A DNA stretch of 45,159 nucleotides from an uncultured Flavihumibacter sp. (GTDB taxonomy: Bacteria > Bacteroidota > Bacteroidia > Chitinophagales > Chitinophagaceae). The stretch is from the NCBI GenBank assembly GCA_946482545.1, contig CAMLRX010000023.1, positions 1-45,159 on the forward strand. Direction: 5' to 3'. A program made the position numbers and the translations under genes. The notes beneath the pieces were generated by a model. It made no database searches. It was not told where the DNA came from and saw only the letters and a list, made by a program, of their open reading frames with translations. Positions 33,646 to 43,600 of this stretch are shown piece by piece (positions within the stretch are counted from its first letter, which is position 1; every line of letters starts with the position of its first letter).

Positions 33646-33867
33646 TTATTTCTGCACATTCAATTTACGCTGGTGTATATAAACCAGGGTCATTGCCAAT
33701 ACGCTTCCAAGAAGCGGAACGCACCAGGTTAGTAAAAAAAGCACCAATATTGCAGGTGTGCCGCCCTTGACCGGAAATTTCAACAACATAAAACTGGATG
33801 CCACAGCAAGCGCCAGGTGCAGCACTATCGCTATCTGTAGAAGAGTTGATGGGATAATAATTTCCAT
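33646..33867 (-). CDS. Small two-helix membrane protein, PLDc_N-like
   Basis: A 73-residue protein with two membrane helices (about residues 5-30 and 38-62) and a basic tail. The second helix region (LLTWCVPLLGSVLAMTLVYI) resembles the PLDc_N domain of small membrane proteins. The function is unknown. It lies 11 nt downstream of the lipoprotein gene, so the two are co-transcribed. Confidence 0.6.
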   Translation of the reverse strand: MEIIIPSTLLQIAIVLHLALAVASSFMLLKFPVKGGTPAILVLFLLTWCVPLLGSVLAMTLVYIHQRKLNVQK

Positions 33868-33878
33868 AGTATTAAAGT

Positions 33879-34598
33879 TTATTTACAAGAATTACCGGTG
33901 CACTCCAATTCCTGGGTGGCAAAGCAGCCATAATCTTCCCACAGGCAACCCGAGTCAACACCGTATATTAATTTACAATCGGGGTGAGTCTTAATAAATG
34001 TTTTCGCAAAGGTGCCTACATTTTCTGAGGCGCTGCTTCGCGTCTTCCTGAAAGATACCACAGTTTTTCTGCAATTGAAGTCCTCACTTTTTATGTCCTG
34101 CGCATCTTTATCCTTCCCCGAGCGTGGAAGACTTTTATCTGTAAGCTCTAAATAGACAACACTAAGCAGGCTTAGCATAGCTATCTGGTTGTCGTTCAAC
34201 TGTTCAACTGAAGCTGCTTCGTAAAGCTGCCCATTGTAATCCAGCTTGAAAGTCTTTTCCCGGCTGTTGATCAGCAGCGCGGCAACAGTGCTTTCGTTGC
34301 TGAAAGATAAGGCGACACTTTCGTCTGGCTCCAATTTATACGCTAATGTGGCTCCGGCTGTCTGGACTGTCGCTCCGTTCAGGTTTCTGAATCCGCCATT
34401 CAGTTTGAACTCAACTTCGTTCCCGATAAGCGGACTTATGCGCTCGATACTTTTGATACCCAAAGCCCTTGTAAATTTTGCAAGGTTCGTGATTACAGGT
34501 GCTTTATGCACAAGGTTCAGGTCAACATGCGGAGCTGTTTGTTTGCTGCAGGAAAAAACAAAAATGGATAAGGCAAAAATGAAAGAGAATAATTTCAT
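33879..34598 (-). CDS. Hypothetical lipoprotein
   Basis: A 239-residue protein. The lipoprotein signal (MKLFSFIFALSIFVFSCSK) puts the lipidated Cys at residue 17. The middle is a mixed alpha/beta region. The C-terminal part has four Cys residues (LECTGNSCK at the very end, plus GCLWEDYGC), suggesting disulfides. No family is recognised. It is probably anchored in a membrane facing the periplasm or surface, and in an operon with the small membrane protein 11 nt downstream. Confidence 0.65.
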   Translation of the reverse strand: MKLFSFIFALSIFVFSCSKQTAPHVDLNLVHKAPVITNLAKFTRALGIKSIERISPLIGNEVEFKLNGGFRNLNGATVQTAGATLAYKLEPDESVALSFSNESTVAALLINSREKTFKLDYNGQLYEAASVEQLNDNQIAMLSLLSVVYLELTDKSLPRSGKDKDAQDIKSEDFNCRKTVVSFRKTRSSASENVGTFAKTFIKTHPDCKLIYGVDSGCLWEDYGCFATQELECTGNSCK

Positions 34599-34789
34599 GG
34601 TTTTAAAGATTTGATGAAGGGCAAGATTAGACCTATTGTTTCAGGCGAGGTGTTTTTAACCATTTAAAATGGATAGAATGAAAAAAATCTTGCAGTATGC
34701 ATTCCTGGTAAAATAAAGTCCGCTTCAGCGAAAATCCGTAAACCTTTATCCTGTTGGTTTTGCTACCTTGAAAAAGTAAACTCATACTT

Positions 34790-35674
34790 ATGTTTAAGAC
34801 CTTGCTTTGCTGCGCCACCGCTTTATTCACGCTATCTGTGCATGCGCAAACAGCCTCCGGAACGGCCATCGTGCATTCATTCGGAAAGCACCTCATTACT
34901 GTGCCACCTGCAACAATGAAACTTGATACGTTCTATTCGAAATACACCGATGCCTGGGGCATTCCTGTGATTGCATCCAAAAATGTTTCGGATGATGCGT
35001 TGTTGGTAGCGCGCGATATTGTAAACTACATGTTGCTGAAACGCCCGGATATAAGAGCTGTGCTGATTAAAAGAGGCGCACGTTTGTCCATTATAGGAAA
35101 AGAAGAAATGCAAACCGATCTTCCGGAATGCAGAGACTGGAAAAAGCCAACGAGAGACGACCGCAGACTTACGCCGGGAGAAAGAGAAAACTATGATAAA
35201 CCCGGTGGCATCGCTTCTATGACCGATCAGCAATACTGGAACCAGCGCGCAAGGGGAATGGGCGGTATTCATACTTCCTGCGCCGAAGAGAACCTGCTTG
35301 GTATTCCGGGAACCCGTTATTTTGGCGAGAACATTACGGTACACGAGTTCAGCCATAATATCATGGGCGCCATCCAATCCATTGACCCTGATTTCAGAAA
35401 AGAATTGCAGGCCGCTTATACAAACGCGAAGGAAAAGGGCCTGTACAAAGGGCAATACGCCATCAATACCATTGATGAATACTGGGCAGAAGGAAGCCAG
35501 TGGTGGTTCTGGTCGAATTTTGAATTTTACGATAACGATGTGCGTGTTCAATCTCCGGAAGATCTTAAAACGTATGATCCGGCATTGTATGCCATTCTTG
35601 AAAAGGTGTACCACGATCACCATATTCCTGCAGATGTTTACTATGGGAAGAACCTTGGGGGCAGGAAGAAATGA
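34790..35674 (+). CDS. Secreted zinc metallopeptidase-like protein (HEFSH)
   Basis: A 294-residue protein with a signal peptide (ALFTLSVHAQ). HEFSHNIM in the middle gives the zinc-binding HExxH, and DEYWAEGSQWWFWSN about 60 residues later supplies a likely third ligand Glu, the gluzincin arrangement. The rest, with a DRRLTPGERENYDKPGGIAS segment, resembles the extracellular metallopeptidase-like domains of lethal-factor-type proteins. The substrate is unknown. It stands alone, convergent with the GlxA-type regulator gene. Confidence 0.68.
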   Translation: MFKTLLCCATALFTLSVHAQTASGTAIVHSFGKHLITVPPATMKLDTFYSKYTDAWGIPVIASKNVSDDALLVARDIVNYMLLKRPDIRAVLIKRGARLSIIGKEEMQTDLPECRDWKKPTRDDRRLTPGERENYDKPGGIASMTDQQYWNQRARGMGGIHTSCAEENLLGIPGTRYFGENITVHEFSHNIMGAIQSIDPDFRKELQAAYTNAKEKGLYKGQYAINTIDEYWAEGSQWWFWSNFEFYDNDVRVQSPEDLKTYDPALYAILEKVYHDHHIPADVYYGKNLGGRKK

Positions 35675-35676
35675 GT

Positions 35677-36660
35677 TTAACGGGCCATCACATTATTAAA
35701 TCGGCTCCGGTATTCGAGGGGAGACATGCCCGTTATGTTGCGGAACACTTCGCGGAAAGCTTTTACGTCTGAGTACCCAACATCGTACATGATTTCGTTG
35801 ATGGTTTTCCGGCTGTTTTCCAGGGCTTTTTTGGCCGCTTCCACTTTCACGCGCTGTGCATATTCTAATGGCGTATTTCCGGTCGCTTTTATAAACCTTC
35901 TGTCAAAATTTCTCCGGCCTACGGCCAGTTTCAGCGAGAGTGCCTCCATGGATATTTTTTCCTGTACATGGTGCTCAATAAATGTTTGCGCTTGCTGTAC
36001 GAGTTCATCGCCATGCTTTTTCTGTCCGGTGAAGATGGCGAATGCGGATTGGCTGTTTCTGTCCATTTCGATCTGAAAAATTTTGGCGCAATAAATAGCG
36101 GTTGCACGATCAAAATATTTCTCCACGAGGTAAATCATCAGGTTCAGAAAAGAGAATGCCCCACCGTTGGTATAAATGCCTTTTTCATCGGTAATGAGTT
36201 GATCGGGCTGAAGGTTTACTTCGGGAAACATCTGCCTGAAGTTGTCTGCGGCCGCCCAGTGTGTGGCGCAACTTTTCCCGTTAAGTAATCCGCTGGCTGC
36301 CAGCAGGAAGGCGCCCGTGCAAATAGAGGCAACGGCTGCACCTGAATGGTACTGCATTTCAATCCAGTTGATCATGGGCCGGTTTCTTTTTACGGCCTCC
36401 ACATACTGATGGTTTACCGATGGAATGATGATAAGATCTGTTTTTTGAATGGAACTTATTCCAACATGCGGTTGTACGGTGAAAATGCCCTCGTGGAAAG
36501 CAACCCTTTTCTTATTGCCCGCGAGTTGTATGTTGAACAGCGCAGCGCCCTGGTTTTGCTTCCTGAATTCGTTTGCCCTGGTCAGAATTTTGTATGCGCC
36601 AACAATGCTGCTCAGGTTGTTGCCTTCTCCTTCGGGAACCAGTATGGTAATATGTTTCAT
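35677..36660 (-). CDS. GlxA-type transcriptional regulator (DJ-1/PfpI domain plus AraC HTH)
   Basis: A 327-residue protein. An N-terminal DJ-1/PfpI-like domain (LVPEGEGNNLSSIVGAYKIL; nucleophile-elbow Cys in ASICTGAFLLAASGLL) is followed by a C-terminal AraC HTH (MEALSLKLAVGRRNFDRRFI, then YDVGYSDVKAFREVFRNITG). The family acts as DNA-binding regulators with a non-enzymatic sensor domain. It starts 123 bp from the divergent SRPBCC gene and may control it and the MFS exporter beyond; this is inference from position. Confidence 0.9.
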   Translation of the reverse strand: MKHITILVPEGEGNNLSSIVGAYKILTRANEFRKQNQGAALFNIQLAGNKKRVAFHEGIFTVQPHVGISSIQKTDLIIIPSVNHQYVEAVKRNRPMINWIEMQYHSGAAVASICTGAFLLAASGLLNGKSCATHWAAADNFRQMFPEVNLQPDQLITDEKGIYTNGGAFSFLNLMIYLVEKYFDRATAIYCAKIFQIEMDRNSQSAFAIFTGQKKHGDELVQQAQTFIEHHVQEKISMEALSLKLAVGRRNFDRRFIKATGNTPLEYAQRVKVEAAKKALENSRKTINEIMYDVGYSDVKAFREVFRNITGMSPLEYRSRFNNVMAR

Positions 36661-36783
36661 ACGACAGGCTTTTATTTAAAGGTACGAAAGCATATTGTCT
36701 GGATTGCCCCGTTAAAATGTCTGTTCGGCCACCCTTCTGGTTGGAAGAGGTGCTGTAGATTTACAGAGAAAATCTTATCGAAT

Positions 36784-37224
36784 ATGTCAGCAAAACATTT
36801 CACCTGCACGCTTGAAACCACGCAGTCTCCAGAAAAAGTATTTGAAGCGATAACGCAGGTCCGGGATTGGTGGGTAGGTTATTATGGAGAAGAAATTATG
36901 GGAGAAACGGCGAAACTGAATGATACCTTCAGCTTTCGGGCCGGAGATGGTGCGCATTTCAGCGAACACAAACTGGTGGAAGTGGTGCCCGGGGAAAAAA
37001 TAGTTTGGCTCACCACAAAGAGTGATTTCAATTTCATTCAGCATAAAGATGAATGGACCGGAACAAAAATCATTTTCGAGATTACAACAACGGGTGATAA
37101 AACCAAACTGGTTTTTACACACGAAGGCCTTACGCCTGATGTTGAATGCTATAATGCCTGTTCACCTGCGTGGACGCAGTATTTACAACACAAGTTACTT
37201 CCGCTGATCAATGCTGATCTTTGA
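36784..37224 (+). CDS. SRPBCC (AHSA1/START-like) protein
   Basis: A 146-residue protein of the helix-grip fold: FTCTLETTQSPEKVFEAITQVRDWWVGYYG at the N-terminus, a middle beta-sheet with PGEKIVWLTTKSD, a KTKLVFTHEGLTP strand and a C-terminal helix WTQYLQHKLL. These proteins bind hydrophobic ligands. The frame extends far upstream, but that part overlaps the GlxA gene; ATG 36784 is the natural start. It is convergent with the MFS gene. Confidence 0.85.
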   Translation: MSAKHFTCTLETTQSPEKVFEAITQVRDWWVGYYGEEIMGETAKLNDTFSFRAGDGAHFSEHKLVEVVPGEKIVWLTTKSDFNFIQHKDEWTGTKIIFEITTTGDKTKLVFTHEGLTPDVECYNACSPAWTQYLQHKLLPLINADL

Positions 37225-37257
37225 ATCGTGTAAGCGGCTCACCATTCAATAGGTTTG

Positions 37258-38781
37258 TTATACGATTTTTGTACCACCTACTTTTTTCAGCGCCACCACA
37301 ACTAATGCCACAAGGAACAACACACTCACCCAGGCGCTCACCTGCATTCCCGTGCCGAAGGCATTCTGTGCTGCGATAATAAGCGCCTTACCCTGCTCCG
37401 CCGGCAATGCAGCGGCTTCGTTTACCGCGCCACCAAATGTTTCTATGGATTTTTCTGAAGCCTGAGCGGGAATAGATTCCTGGCTCATCAACCGTACATA
37501 AATAGCTGTACCCAGACTTCCAAAAATGGCCATGCCCGTTGCGCCACCAAATTCAGCGCTGGTTTCAGAAATGGCGCTTGCGGAACCGGCCCTTTCAGGT
37601 GGAGCAGAACCCACCACCAGATCCGTAGCCAGGGTAACGACCGGCGCAAACCCCACAGAGGTAAGGAACATGGCGGCTACCACCATCCAGACACTACTCT
37701 GGGCATCAAGCTGCGCGATCACAACAAAGCCCGCGATAGCAAGGCAGAGTCCCAATGCCATTAACTTACCTGGTGAAAACAGTTTAAGCATTTTCGGCCC
37801 TTGTGTTGCGCCGAGAATAAATCCCGTAAACGAGGGAAGAGCCCAGAGTCCTGCCGAGAGCGGTGATAAGCCCAGCCCCAGTTGCATATATTGGTAGATA
37901 AAAAAGAACGAGCCAAACATCACAAAGCAGCCCATCCCATAAATGGTGAGCGAAGCGCTGAAAGCAGGTATCCGGAATAAACTGATGTCTATCAACGGAT
38001 CACTGAGTTGCTTTTGTCTCCTGAAGAAGATGATTCCTGTGCATATCCCCGCTGCGATAGAGGTTAACCATAGCCAGTTGAATCCGTTGGTTGCGATCTG
38101 TTTCAGTCCGAAAATAATCAGCAGTACCGCGATGAGTGATAGAAACGCGCTTGCCAGATCAAGGCGTCGTGCGGAAGGATCTTTGAATTCGGGGAGCAGA
38201 TAAGGACCTGTGATGAGCAGCAGCAACATGACAGGAATACCCACCAGGAAAACTGAGCCCCACCAGAAGTATTGCAGCATAACGCCGCCTACGATAGGGC
38301 CCACCGCGCCACCGGCTGCATAGCCCATGGCCCATATCCCGATCGCTTTCGTGCGTTCTTCCGGATCCGGGAACATATTTCTGATCAGCGATAAAGTGGA
38401 AGGGGCAATGGTGGCACCTGCAATACCGAGTACCGCCCTGGCGAAGATGAGCATATTCGCTGATTGAGCGAAGGCTGCGAACAAAGAGGCCAATCCGAAA
38501 AAAACTGCGCCAATCAGCAGCAGTTTGCGCCTGCCAATCCTGTCGCCTAGGTTGCCCATGGTGATGAGGAAACCCGCCACGAGAAACCCGTAGATGTCCA
38601 TGATCCAGAGGAGTTGGTTGCCAGTGGGCTGCAGGTCGGCGCTCAGTTGAGGAACGGCCAGGTTCAATACCGTGAGGTCCATCGAATAGAGCATACACGG
38701 CAGGGCAATCACGATAAGACCGAGCCATTCCTTGCGGGTGGCCTTGACGGGTACGGAAGCCAGTACGGGCGCATTTTCCAT
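37258..38781 (-). CDS. MFS drug exporter of the DHA2 (14-helix) family
   Basis: A 507-residue protein with 14 predicted membrane helices. Motif A is GNLGDRIGRRKLLLIG between helices 2 and 3, and motif C-like GYAAGGAVGPIVGGVM lies in helix 5, both features of EmrB/QacA/SmvA proton-driven exporters. The N-terminal motif MDLTVLNLAVPQLSADL (D1) is present. It probably exports cationic compounds or drugs. A perfect -7 box TAAGTTTG lies just upstream of the start. Confidence 0.92.
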   Translation of the reverse strand: MENAPVLASVPVKATRKEWLGLIVIALPCMLYSMDLTVLNLAVPQLSADLQPTGNQLLWIMDIYGFLVAGFLITMGNLGDRIGRRKLLLIGAVFFGLASLFAAFAQSANMLIFARAVLGIAGATIAPSTLSLIRNMFPDPEERTKAIGIWAMGYAAGGAVGPIVGGVMLQYFWWGSVFLVGIPVMLLLLITGPYLLPEFKDPSARRLDLASAFLSLIAVLLIIFGLKQIATNGFNWLWLTSIAAGICTGIIFFRRQKQLSDPLIDISLFRIPAFSASLTIYGMGCFVMFGSFFFIYQYMQLGLGLSPLSAGLWALPSFTGFILGATQGPKMLKLFSPGKLMALGLCLAIAGFVVIAQLDAQSSVWMVVAAMFLTSVGFAPVVTLATDLVVGSAPPERAGSASAISETSAEFGGATGMAIFGSLGTAIYVRLMSQESIPAQASEKSIETFGGAVNEAAALPAEQGKALIIAAQNAFGTGMQVSAWVSVLFLVALVVVALKKVGGTKIV

Positions 38782-38799
38782 AAAATGGTTTTATGTTAC

Positions 38800-38807
38800 C
38801 AAACTTA
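38800..38807 (-). promoter_or_regulatory. -7 promoter element of the MFS exporter gene
   Basis: TAAGTTTG on the minus strand matches TAnnTTTG exactly, 18 nt upstream of the start codon. A -33 TTTG at the right distance is not present (the nearest is 27 nt away), so only the -7 part is convincing. Confidence 0.4.
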
Positions 38808-38873
38808 CGGCGTAAGAAAGAAATAAGCAGGGTGCAAATATGACTTTAAGCAGGGGGAATGCGACAGCAGACC

Positions 38874-38901
38874 AAAAAAAAGCCGCTCCCAAAGAAGCGG
38901 C
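38874..38901 (-). terminator. Terminator of the parvulin-type gene
   Basis: GCCGCT at 38882-38887 and AGCGGC at 38896-38901 form a stem. On the minus strand it is followed by eight T. It lies 28 nt beyond the stop of the isomerase gene. Confidence 0.85.
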
Positions 38902-38929
38902 CGATAATTTATAATTTAACCTTCACCAT

Positions 38930-39550
38930 TTATCTTCCATTCGCTCTCAACACTGTAATGTTTTTCTTCACCCTGTCGTCGTGGGTTTTTTTGATGATGT
39001 AGTGCCATTGTTTGTCGGATACATCCACGAAAAACACTTCTCCTGTTTTGTGTTCTGCCACTGCATCCTGGAACTCTTTGGGGAAGCTGTATTCACCAAA
39101 GAACCAGTCGGTATCGCCACGGGTGGTGTTGCCATCCATGGTGTACTTATCGGATAATTCAGCGAAAGAAACGCCTTCATTGGCTTTCTGCACGATTTCT
39201 TTTTTCAGTTTCTCAATTTCTGAAGGGGTGAGTGATCCGCCATCGAGGAACACATAGCTGGCGCGATAAGCCACTGAACCAACGGCTTCGAGCACTTTAT
39301 AGGTAACGTAGCCCACGGAGAAAACATCGCCCTGCTTCTGGCGGAGCAAACGTTTATCGATAAGCGTAGTGTCTTTATCTGCGGAAAGTTCGAGGATAGC
39401 AGGCTTCAGTTCCGGGTTATCTTTGATGAACTGCTGCGCCTGCTGGAGCGTGGTGATCTTTTTGAACTTCTCGGTAACGGTTTCCTGCGCGAAGATGGCG
39501 GTGGACAGGAGAAGGAAGGCCATTACAAAACGGTATCTCATATTTTTCAT
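38930..39550 (-). CDS. Secreted parvulin-type peptidyl-prolyl isomerase
   Basis: A 206-residue protein with a signal peptide (MRYRFVMAFLLLSTAIFAQ) and a C-terminal parvulin domain: VSFAELSDKYTMDGNTTRGD, then DWFFGEYSFPKEFQDAVAEHKTGEVFFVDVS and WHYIIKKTHD. It should assist folding of exported proteins in the periplasm. The middle segment is not assigned. The start may be either of two Met codons 9 nt apart. It is 111 nt downstream of the DUF1080 gene on the same strand. Confidence 0.82.
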   Translation of the reverse strand: MKNMRYRFVMAFLLLSTAIFAQETVTEKFKKITTLQQAQQFIKDNPELKPAILELSADKDTTLIDKRLLRQKQGDVFSVGYVTYKVLEAVGSVAYRASYVFLDGGSLTPSEIEKLKKEIVQKANEGVSFAELSDKYTMDGNTTRGDTDWFFGEYSFPKEFQDAVAEHKTGEVFFVDVSDKQWHYIIKKTHDDRVKKNITVLRANGR

Positions 39551-39661
39551 TTTTTCTGTAGATGCAAAATTCCTACCTGAGGTTGATCGGGCAATGAGGT
39601 ATCATGGAAGATAACATTTTTTTGGCGAAAAAGATCGGTGTTTCACCCCATGACTTCGTTA

Positions 39662-40459
39662 CTATTTCAGTTCCTTCAGTTGTATTCTTCTGAAATCGAT
39701 GGGCTGTCCCTCACTCTGGAAGGCGATATACCCTTCTTTGAGCATTTTCCCGTTCAGCTTCTGCGTGGGATCGAACCTGTTCACCACGCTGCCACCAATC
39801 TGTGGTTTACTGTAGGTTAATACTGTGTCGCCTTCTATGATGTGTTGCACCAGGGAATCGCCGTACACAATAAGTTCAGCCTTTACCCATTGCTCCGGGG
39901 GATAAGTTTTGGAAGAAGAATTGATGCAGTGGGTAGAATCCAGTTTTCCGTTATAAACAACGTGTGTGCCGGGCGAACACATATTGCCGGTGGGCCTGGG
40001 TTTGCCATCGGGCAGGCCGGCCAGCAACTGCATTTCCACGGATATCGGCCAGTCCTGTTCTTTGGGCATGGTGCGCGGATCCTGGGAATGGAACATGATG
40101 CCGCTGTTCAGAATGGTGTAGGACGGTGCGTCTTTCCGCCAGTCGCCGGTGAACTTATATTCGAATTTGAGGTGGAAGCTGGAAAGCGGTTTCTTGTAAT
40201 AAAGGTGGCCATACCTTTCGTTGAAGGATTCGTATTGGTCATACCTTACCTCGAGCACAGAATCTTCGGTGATGCGGAAGGTATTGCCATAGTTATCACC
40301 GGTTTCATGGTGGTGAATCTTTACCATCCAGTCTTTGAGGTCTTTTCCGTTGAGCAGGTCCTGCCATCCGGCCTGTTTGTTTTGAACGGGGGGCTTGCAG
40401 GAAAACAGCACCAGTAGAGCGCTGAGCGAAAGGGTCAGGTAGCGAACAATCGATTGCAT
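39662..40459 (-). CDS. DUF1080 (3-keto-disaccharide hydrolase) lipoprotein
   Basis: A 265-residue protein. The lipoprotein signal ends in LLVLFSC (lipidated Cys). The DUF1080 jelly-roll follows: WQDLLNGKDLKDWMVK, a NSGIMFHS strand, PISVEMQLLAG, EQWVKAELIVYGD and EGYIAFQSEGQPIDFRRIQLK. The family includes 3-keto-glycoside hydrolases acting on oxidised disaccharides. I chose ATG 40459 since the preceding residues of the longer frame do not belong to the signal peptide. No sugar-oxidising partner genes are adjacent. Confidence 0.9.
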   Translation of the reverse strand: MQSIVRYLTLSLSALLVLFSCKPPVQNKQAGWQDLLNGKDLKDWMVKIHHHETGDNYGNTFRITEDSVLEVRYDQYESFNERYGHLYYKKPLSSFHLKFEYKFTGDWRKDAPSYTILNSGIMFHSQDPRTMPKEQDWPISVEMQLLAGLPDGKPRPTGNMCSPGTHVVYNGKLDSTHCINSSSKTYPPEQWVKAELIVYGDSLVQHIIEGDTVLTYSKPQIGGSVVNRFDPTQKLNGKMLKEGYIAFQSEGQPIDFRRIQLKELK

Positions 40460-40613
40460 GTCTGTAAGTTTTTTCAACCTGTAATTTATCTTCCTTTTTC
40501 CGTTCAGCAAGTATTCAGCGGCGGCATTTAAAATTTTCCTAATATTATGTCCCTTTTCTTTCCGGAAAGGCGCTCTGGTTAGTCTGCATATTCTTCATAA
40601 TCAATTTATACTC

Positions 40614-43600
40614 ATGAACGGGTTGAACATTGTTATAAGAGGGCATAAGCAGGCGCCCGCAGTTGCGACCAATGCCGGTGAGGTATTGGAGCTGGAAGCG
40701 TCTTACACGATTACCGGGGTTTCCCGCGGCGATGCCTCCACCCATAAGATCACACTGAACAAGGAGAAATTACTCGAATTTGTTTTTGAAGATGAAACTA
40801 CCTGGATGTGCAGTGATGCATCTATCCATGAGCTGTTTCCTGAACTGGATGCGCCTGGCGTGGCTTCGGCGGTACGTGGCGGCGGTGGGGCATTCGAAAT
40901 ACCTGCGGCGTTAAAGGCGCCGGGAGCGGAACGTGGACTGGTCACCAACGTCGCCATAAAACTCATCAATGTATTCGCGAAAAAGAAGATAGGCATCACC
41001 GTTGAAAAAGCCGCCCGCAATTATGAGCTGAAAAACCTGGGCAATGTGGTCGGACTTTTTAAAGTAGATACCGGGTTTCATTTGCACGAGTTCCGTGCGC
41101 CGGAGCCGGGGAAACCGGTGCTTTTGCTGATCCATGGAACAGCGTCTTCCGTATGGGGTTGCTTTGGCGGAATGAAAAATACAGAACTCTGGAAATACCT
41201 CTGCCAAACCTATGGTAACAATATTTACGCTTTCCAGCATGAAACACTGAGTAAAAGTCCGTTAGACAATATCCGCGAACTGGTCGGGTTGTTGCCTTCC
41301 AACCTGCACCTGCACATCATTACACATTCGCGCGGCGGATTACTGGGAGATGTGCTCTCCAGGTTCACCGATTCTGATGCGGGGAAAAATGGCTTTACAG
41401 ATGAGGAACTTGCTTTGCTGGAGAAAGAAAAACGCCATGCGGACCTACGTAACATTGAGGCGATAACTAAGTTGATGGCGGGGAAACAATTGCGTGTAGA
41501 GCGTTTCATCCGTGTTGCCTGTCCGGCCGCAGGAACAATACTGGCTTCCAGGCGACTTGATATTTATTTCAATGTGATCGCCAACTTAACAGGGTTGTTA
41601 ACCGGGTCACTGGCCAACCCACTGTTTACGGCCTTCCGCGAACTGATCGCCTCGGTGATCGATACGAAAGATGACAGCGATGTGTTACCGGGCATAGAAG
41701 CCATGAACCCGGAATCGCCGTTTTTGAAAGTGCTGAATAACCCCTCTACGTCAGCGCCATTGAACAATCAATTGGTGGTGGTGGCCGGTAACTGTGGGCT
41801 GAACTTCAGTATGAAGGCGTTGAAGATACTTGCCGTTCGCCTGTTTTTCCTGGAAGCCAACGACCTTGTGGTGAACAGCGATTCGATGTGCCTAGGGGCC
41901 AAAAGGAAATTACCGGTGCAGTATTTCTTTGACGATGCCGATGATGTGGACCACTTCAGCTATTTCAGGAATAAAAAGACGGGTCAGGCCATGGCGCGCG
42001 CCTTCCAAACCCAGCCCGATAAGCCTGTGCCCGGGTTTTCACTCTTCAACAGTCCCAGCTCGGAAGAGGCGCTTCGTAATGCGTTGTTTAACCCGGAAGG
42101 TGGTGAGCTTTTCCCCGATGAAATCACGGGAAAAAGACCGATCGCCGTATTGTTGCCCGGAATCATGGGTTCCAATATTGGTCCTAAGGGAGACCTGCTC
42201 TGGATCAATTACTGGAAGTTCATTAAGGGTGGGTTAAAAGACCTGAACAACCTGGAGGAATACACCGCAACTTCAGTGGTGAAAACCTCGTATAAAAAAC
42301 TGAAAGATGAACTCTCCGCGAAATATGATGTGGAAACCTTCCATTTCGACTGGCGCCGTCCGCTAACCGAAGTGGCCGCTATCTTCAACGAAAGAATTAA
42401 ACAACTGATGGCCTTCGGCCAGCCGATCAAACTGATTGGTCACTCCATGGGCGGCGTGGTGGTCCGTGATTTTATGGTGAACCACCGCGAAACCTGGCAG
42501 CAGCTCAATAATTCCACGGGCTTCCGGCTTATCTTCCTCGGGTCGCCGCTGGGCGGCTCTTTCAGAATCCCCTACGTACTGTTCGGGAAAGATTCCATCA
42601 TCAAGAAACTCGCGATGATCGATATGCGCCACAGCAAAAAGGAGTTGCTGCGTGTGTTTTCAGGCATGCAGGGATTGTTAAGTTTGCTTCCTCTCGATAA
42701 AAATAACCCGGAAAATGATTTTGGCAGCGGGGAAACCTGGCGACAAATGGCGCTTGCCGCAGGCGACGCCACCTGGCCCCTTCCTCCGGCCAATGCGATT
42801 AAAGCGTTTGCAGATTACCGTGATGATATGACGGAACTTACAGCGGATGATTTTAAGAACGCAGCTTACATCGCCGGAAAAGACAAGTCCACACCTTGCG
42901 GTTATCGCATTGAAAACGGACAGCTTGTGTTTCTCAGTACTGCTGAAGGCGACCAGAGCGTGACCTGGGAAACAGGTATCCCCGGTTTAATGACCACGGC
43001 CAACAATGTTTATTACGTAAATGTATCCCATGGTGCGCTGGCCAACGAACCTTCCATGTTCAAAGGCATTGGTGAAATACTTGAAGCGGGCACTACCAAC
43101 CTGCTAAGTAAGAAACGGCCGGTGGTACGCGGGGAAGAAAAAGTATTCCGTACACCCGAAGTGCACGACTTCGATACCTCAATGATAGGGTTGGAAAAAA
43201 CACTGCTGGGATTGGGTGGAGAAACCACCGGAATTGAGCGCGGTGAAACACCGATCCGGGTATGGGTTAGTAACGGTGACCTTTCTTACGCGGCAAACCC
43301 GGTACTCGCGGGTCACTTTGAAGATGATGGCGTACTGTATGCCGAATCTTATATAGATGCGCTGCTGGATGGCGCGTTGCGGAAAAGACACCAGCTTGGA
43401 TTGTACCCGGGAAAAATCGGTACCAGTGAAGTGTTCCTGCCCGATGCAGGTCGGTTTACCGGCGCAATTATAACCGGTTTGGGAAAACCCGGTACATTAA
43501 CGGCGCACCAGCTCACGCTTACCGTAGAACAAGGGGTCACCAATTATTTACTCGGCTTCAACAGCGGTCTGGAACGTAGCCAGAAAAAAACGGATGGTTC

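Noticed and set aside
36346..36783. Long N-terminal extension of the SRPBCC protein
   Set aside because: It overlaps the GlxA-type gene on the other strand, while the fold begins right after ATG 36784.
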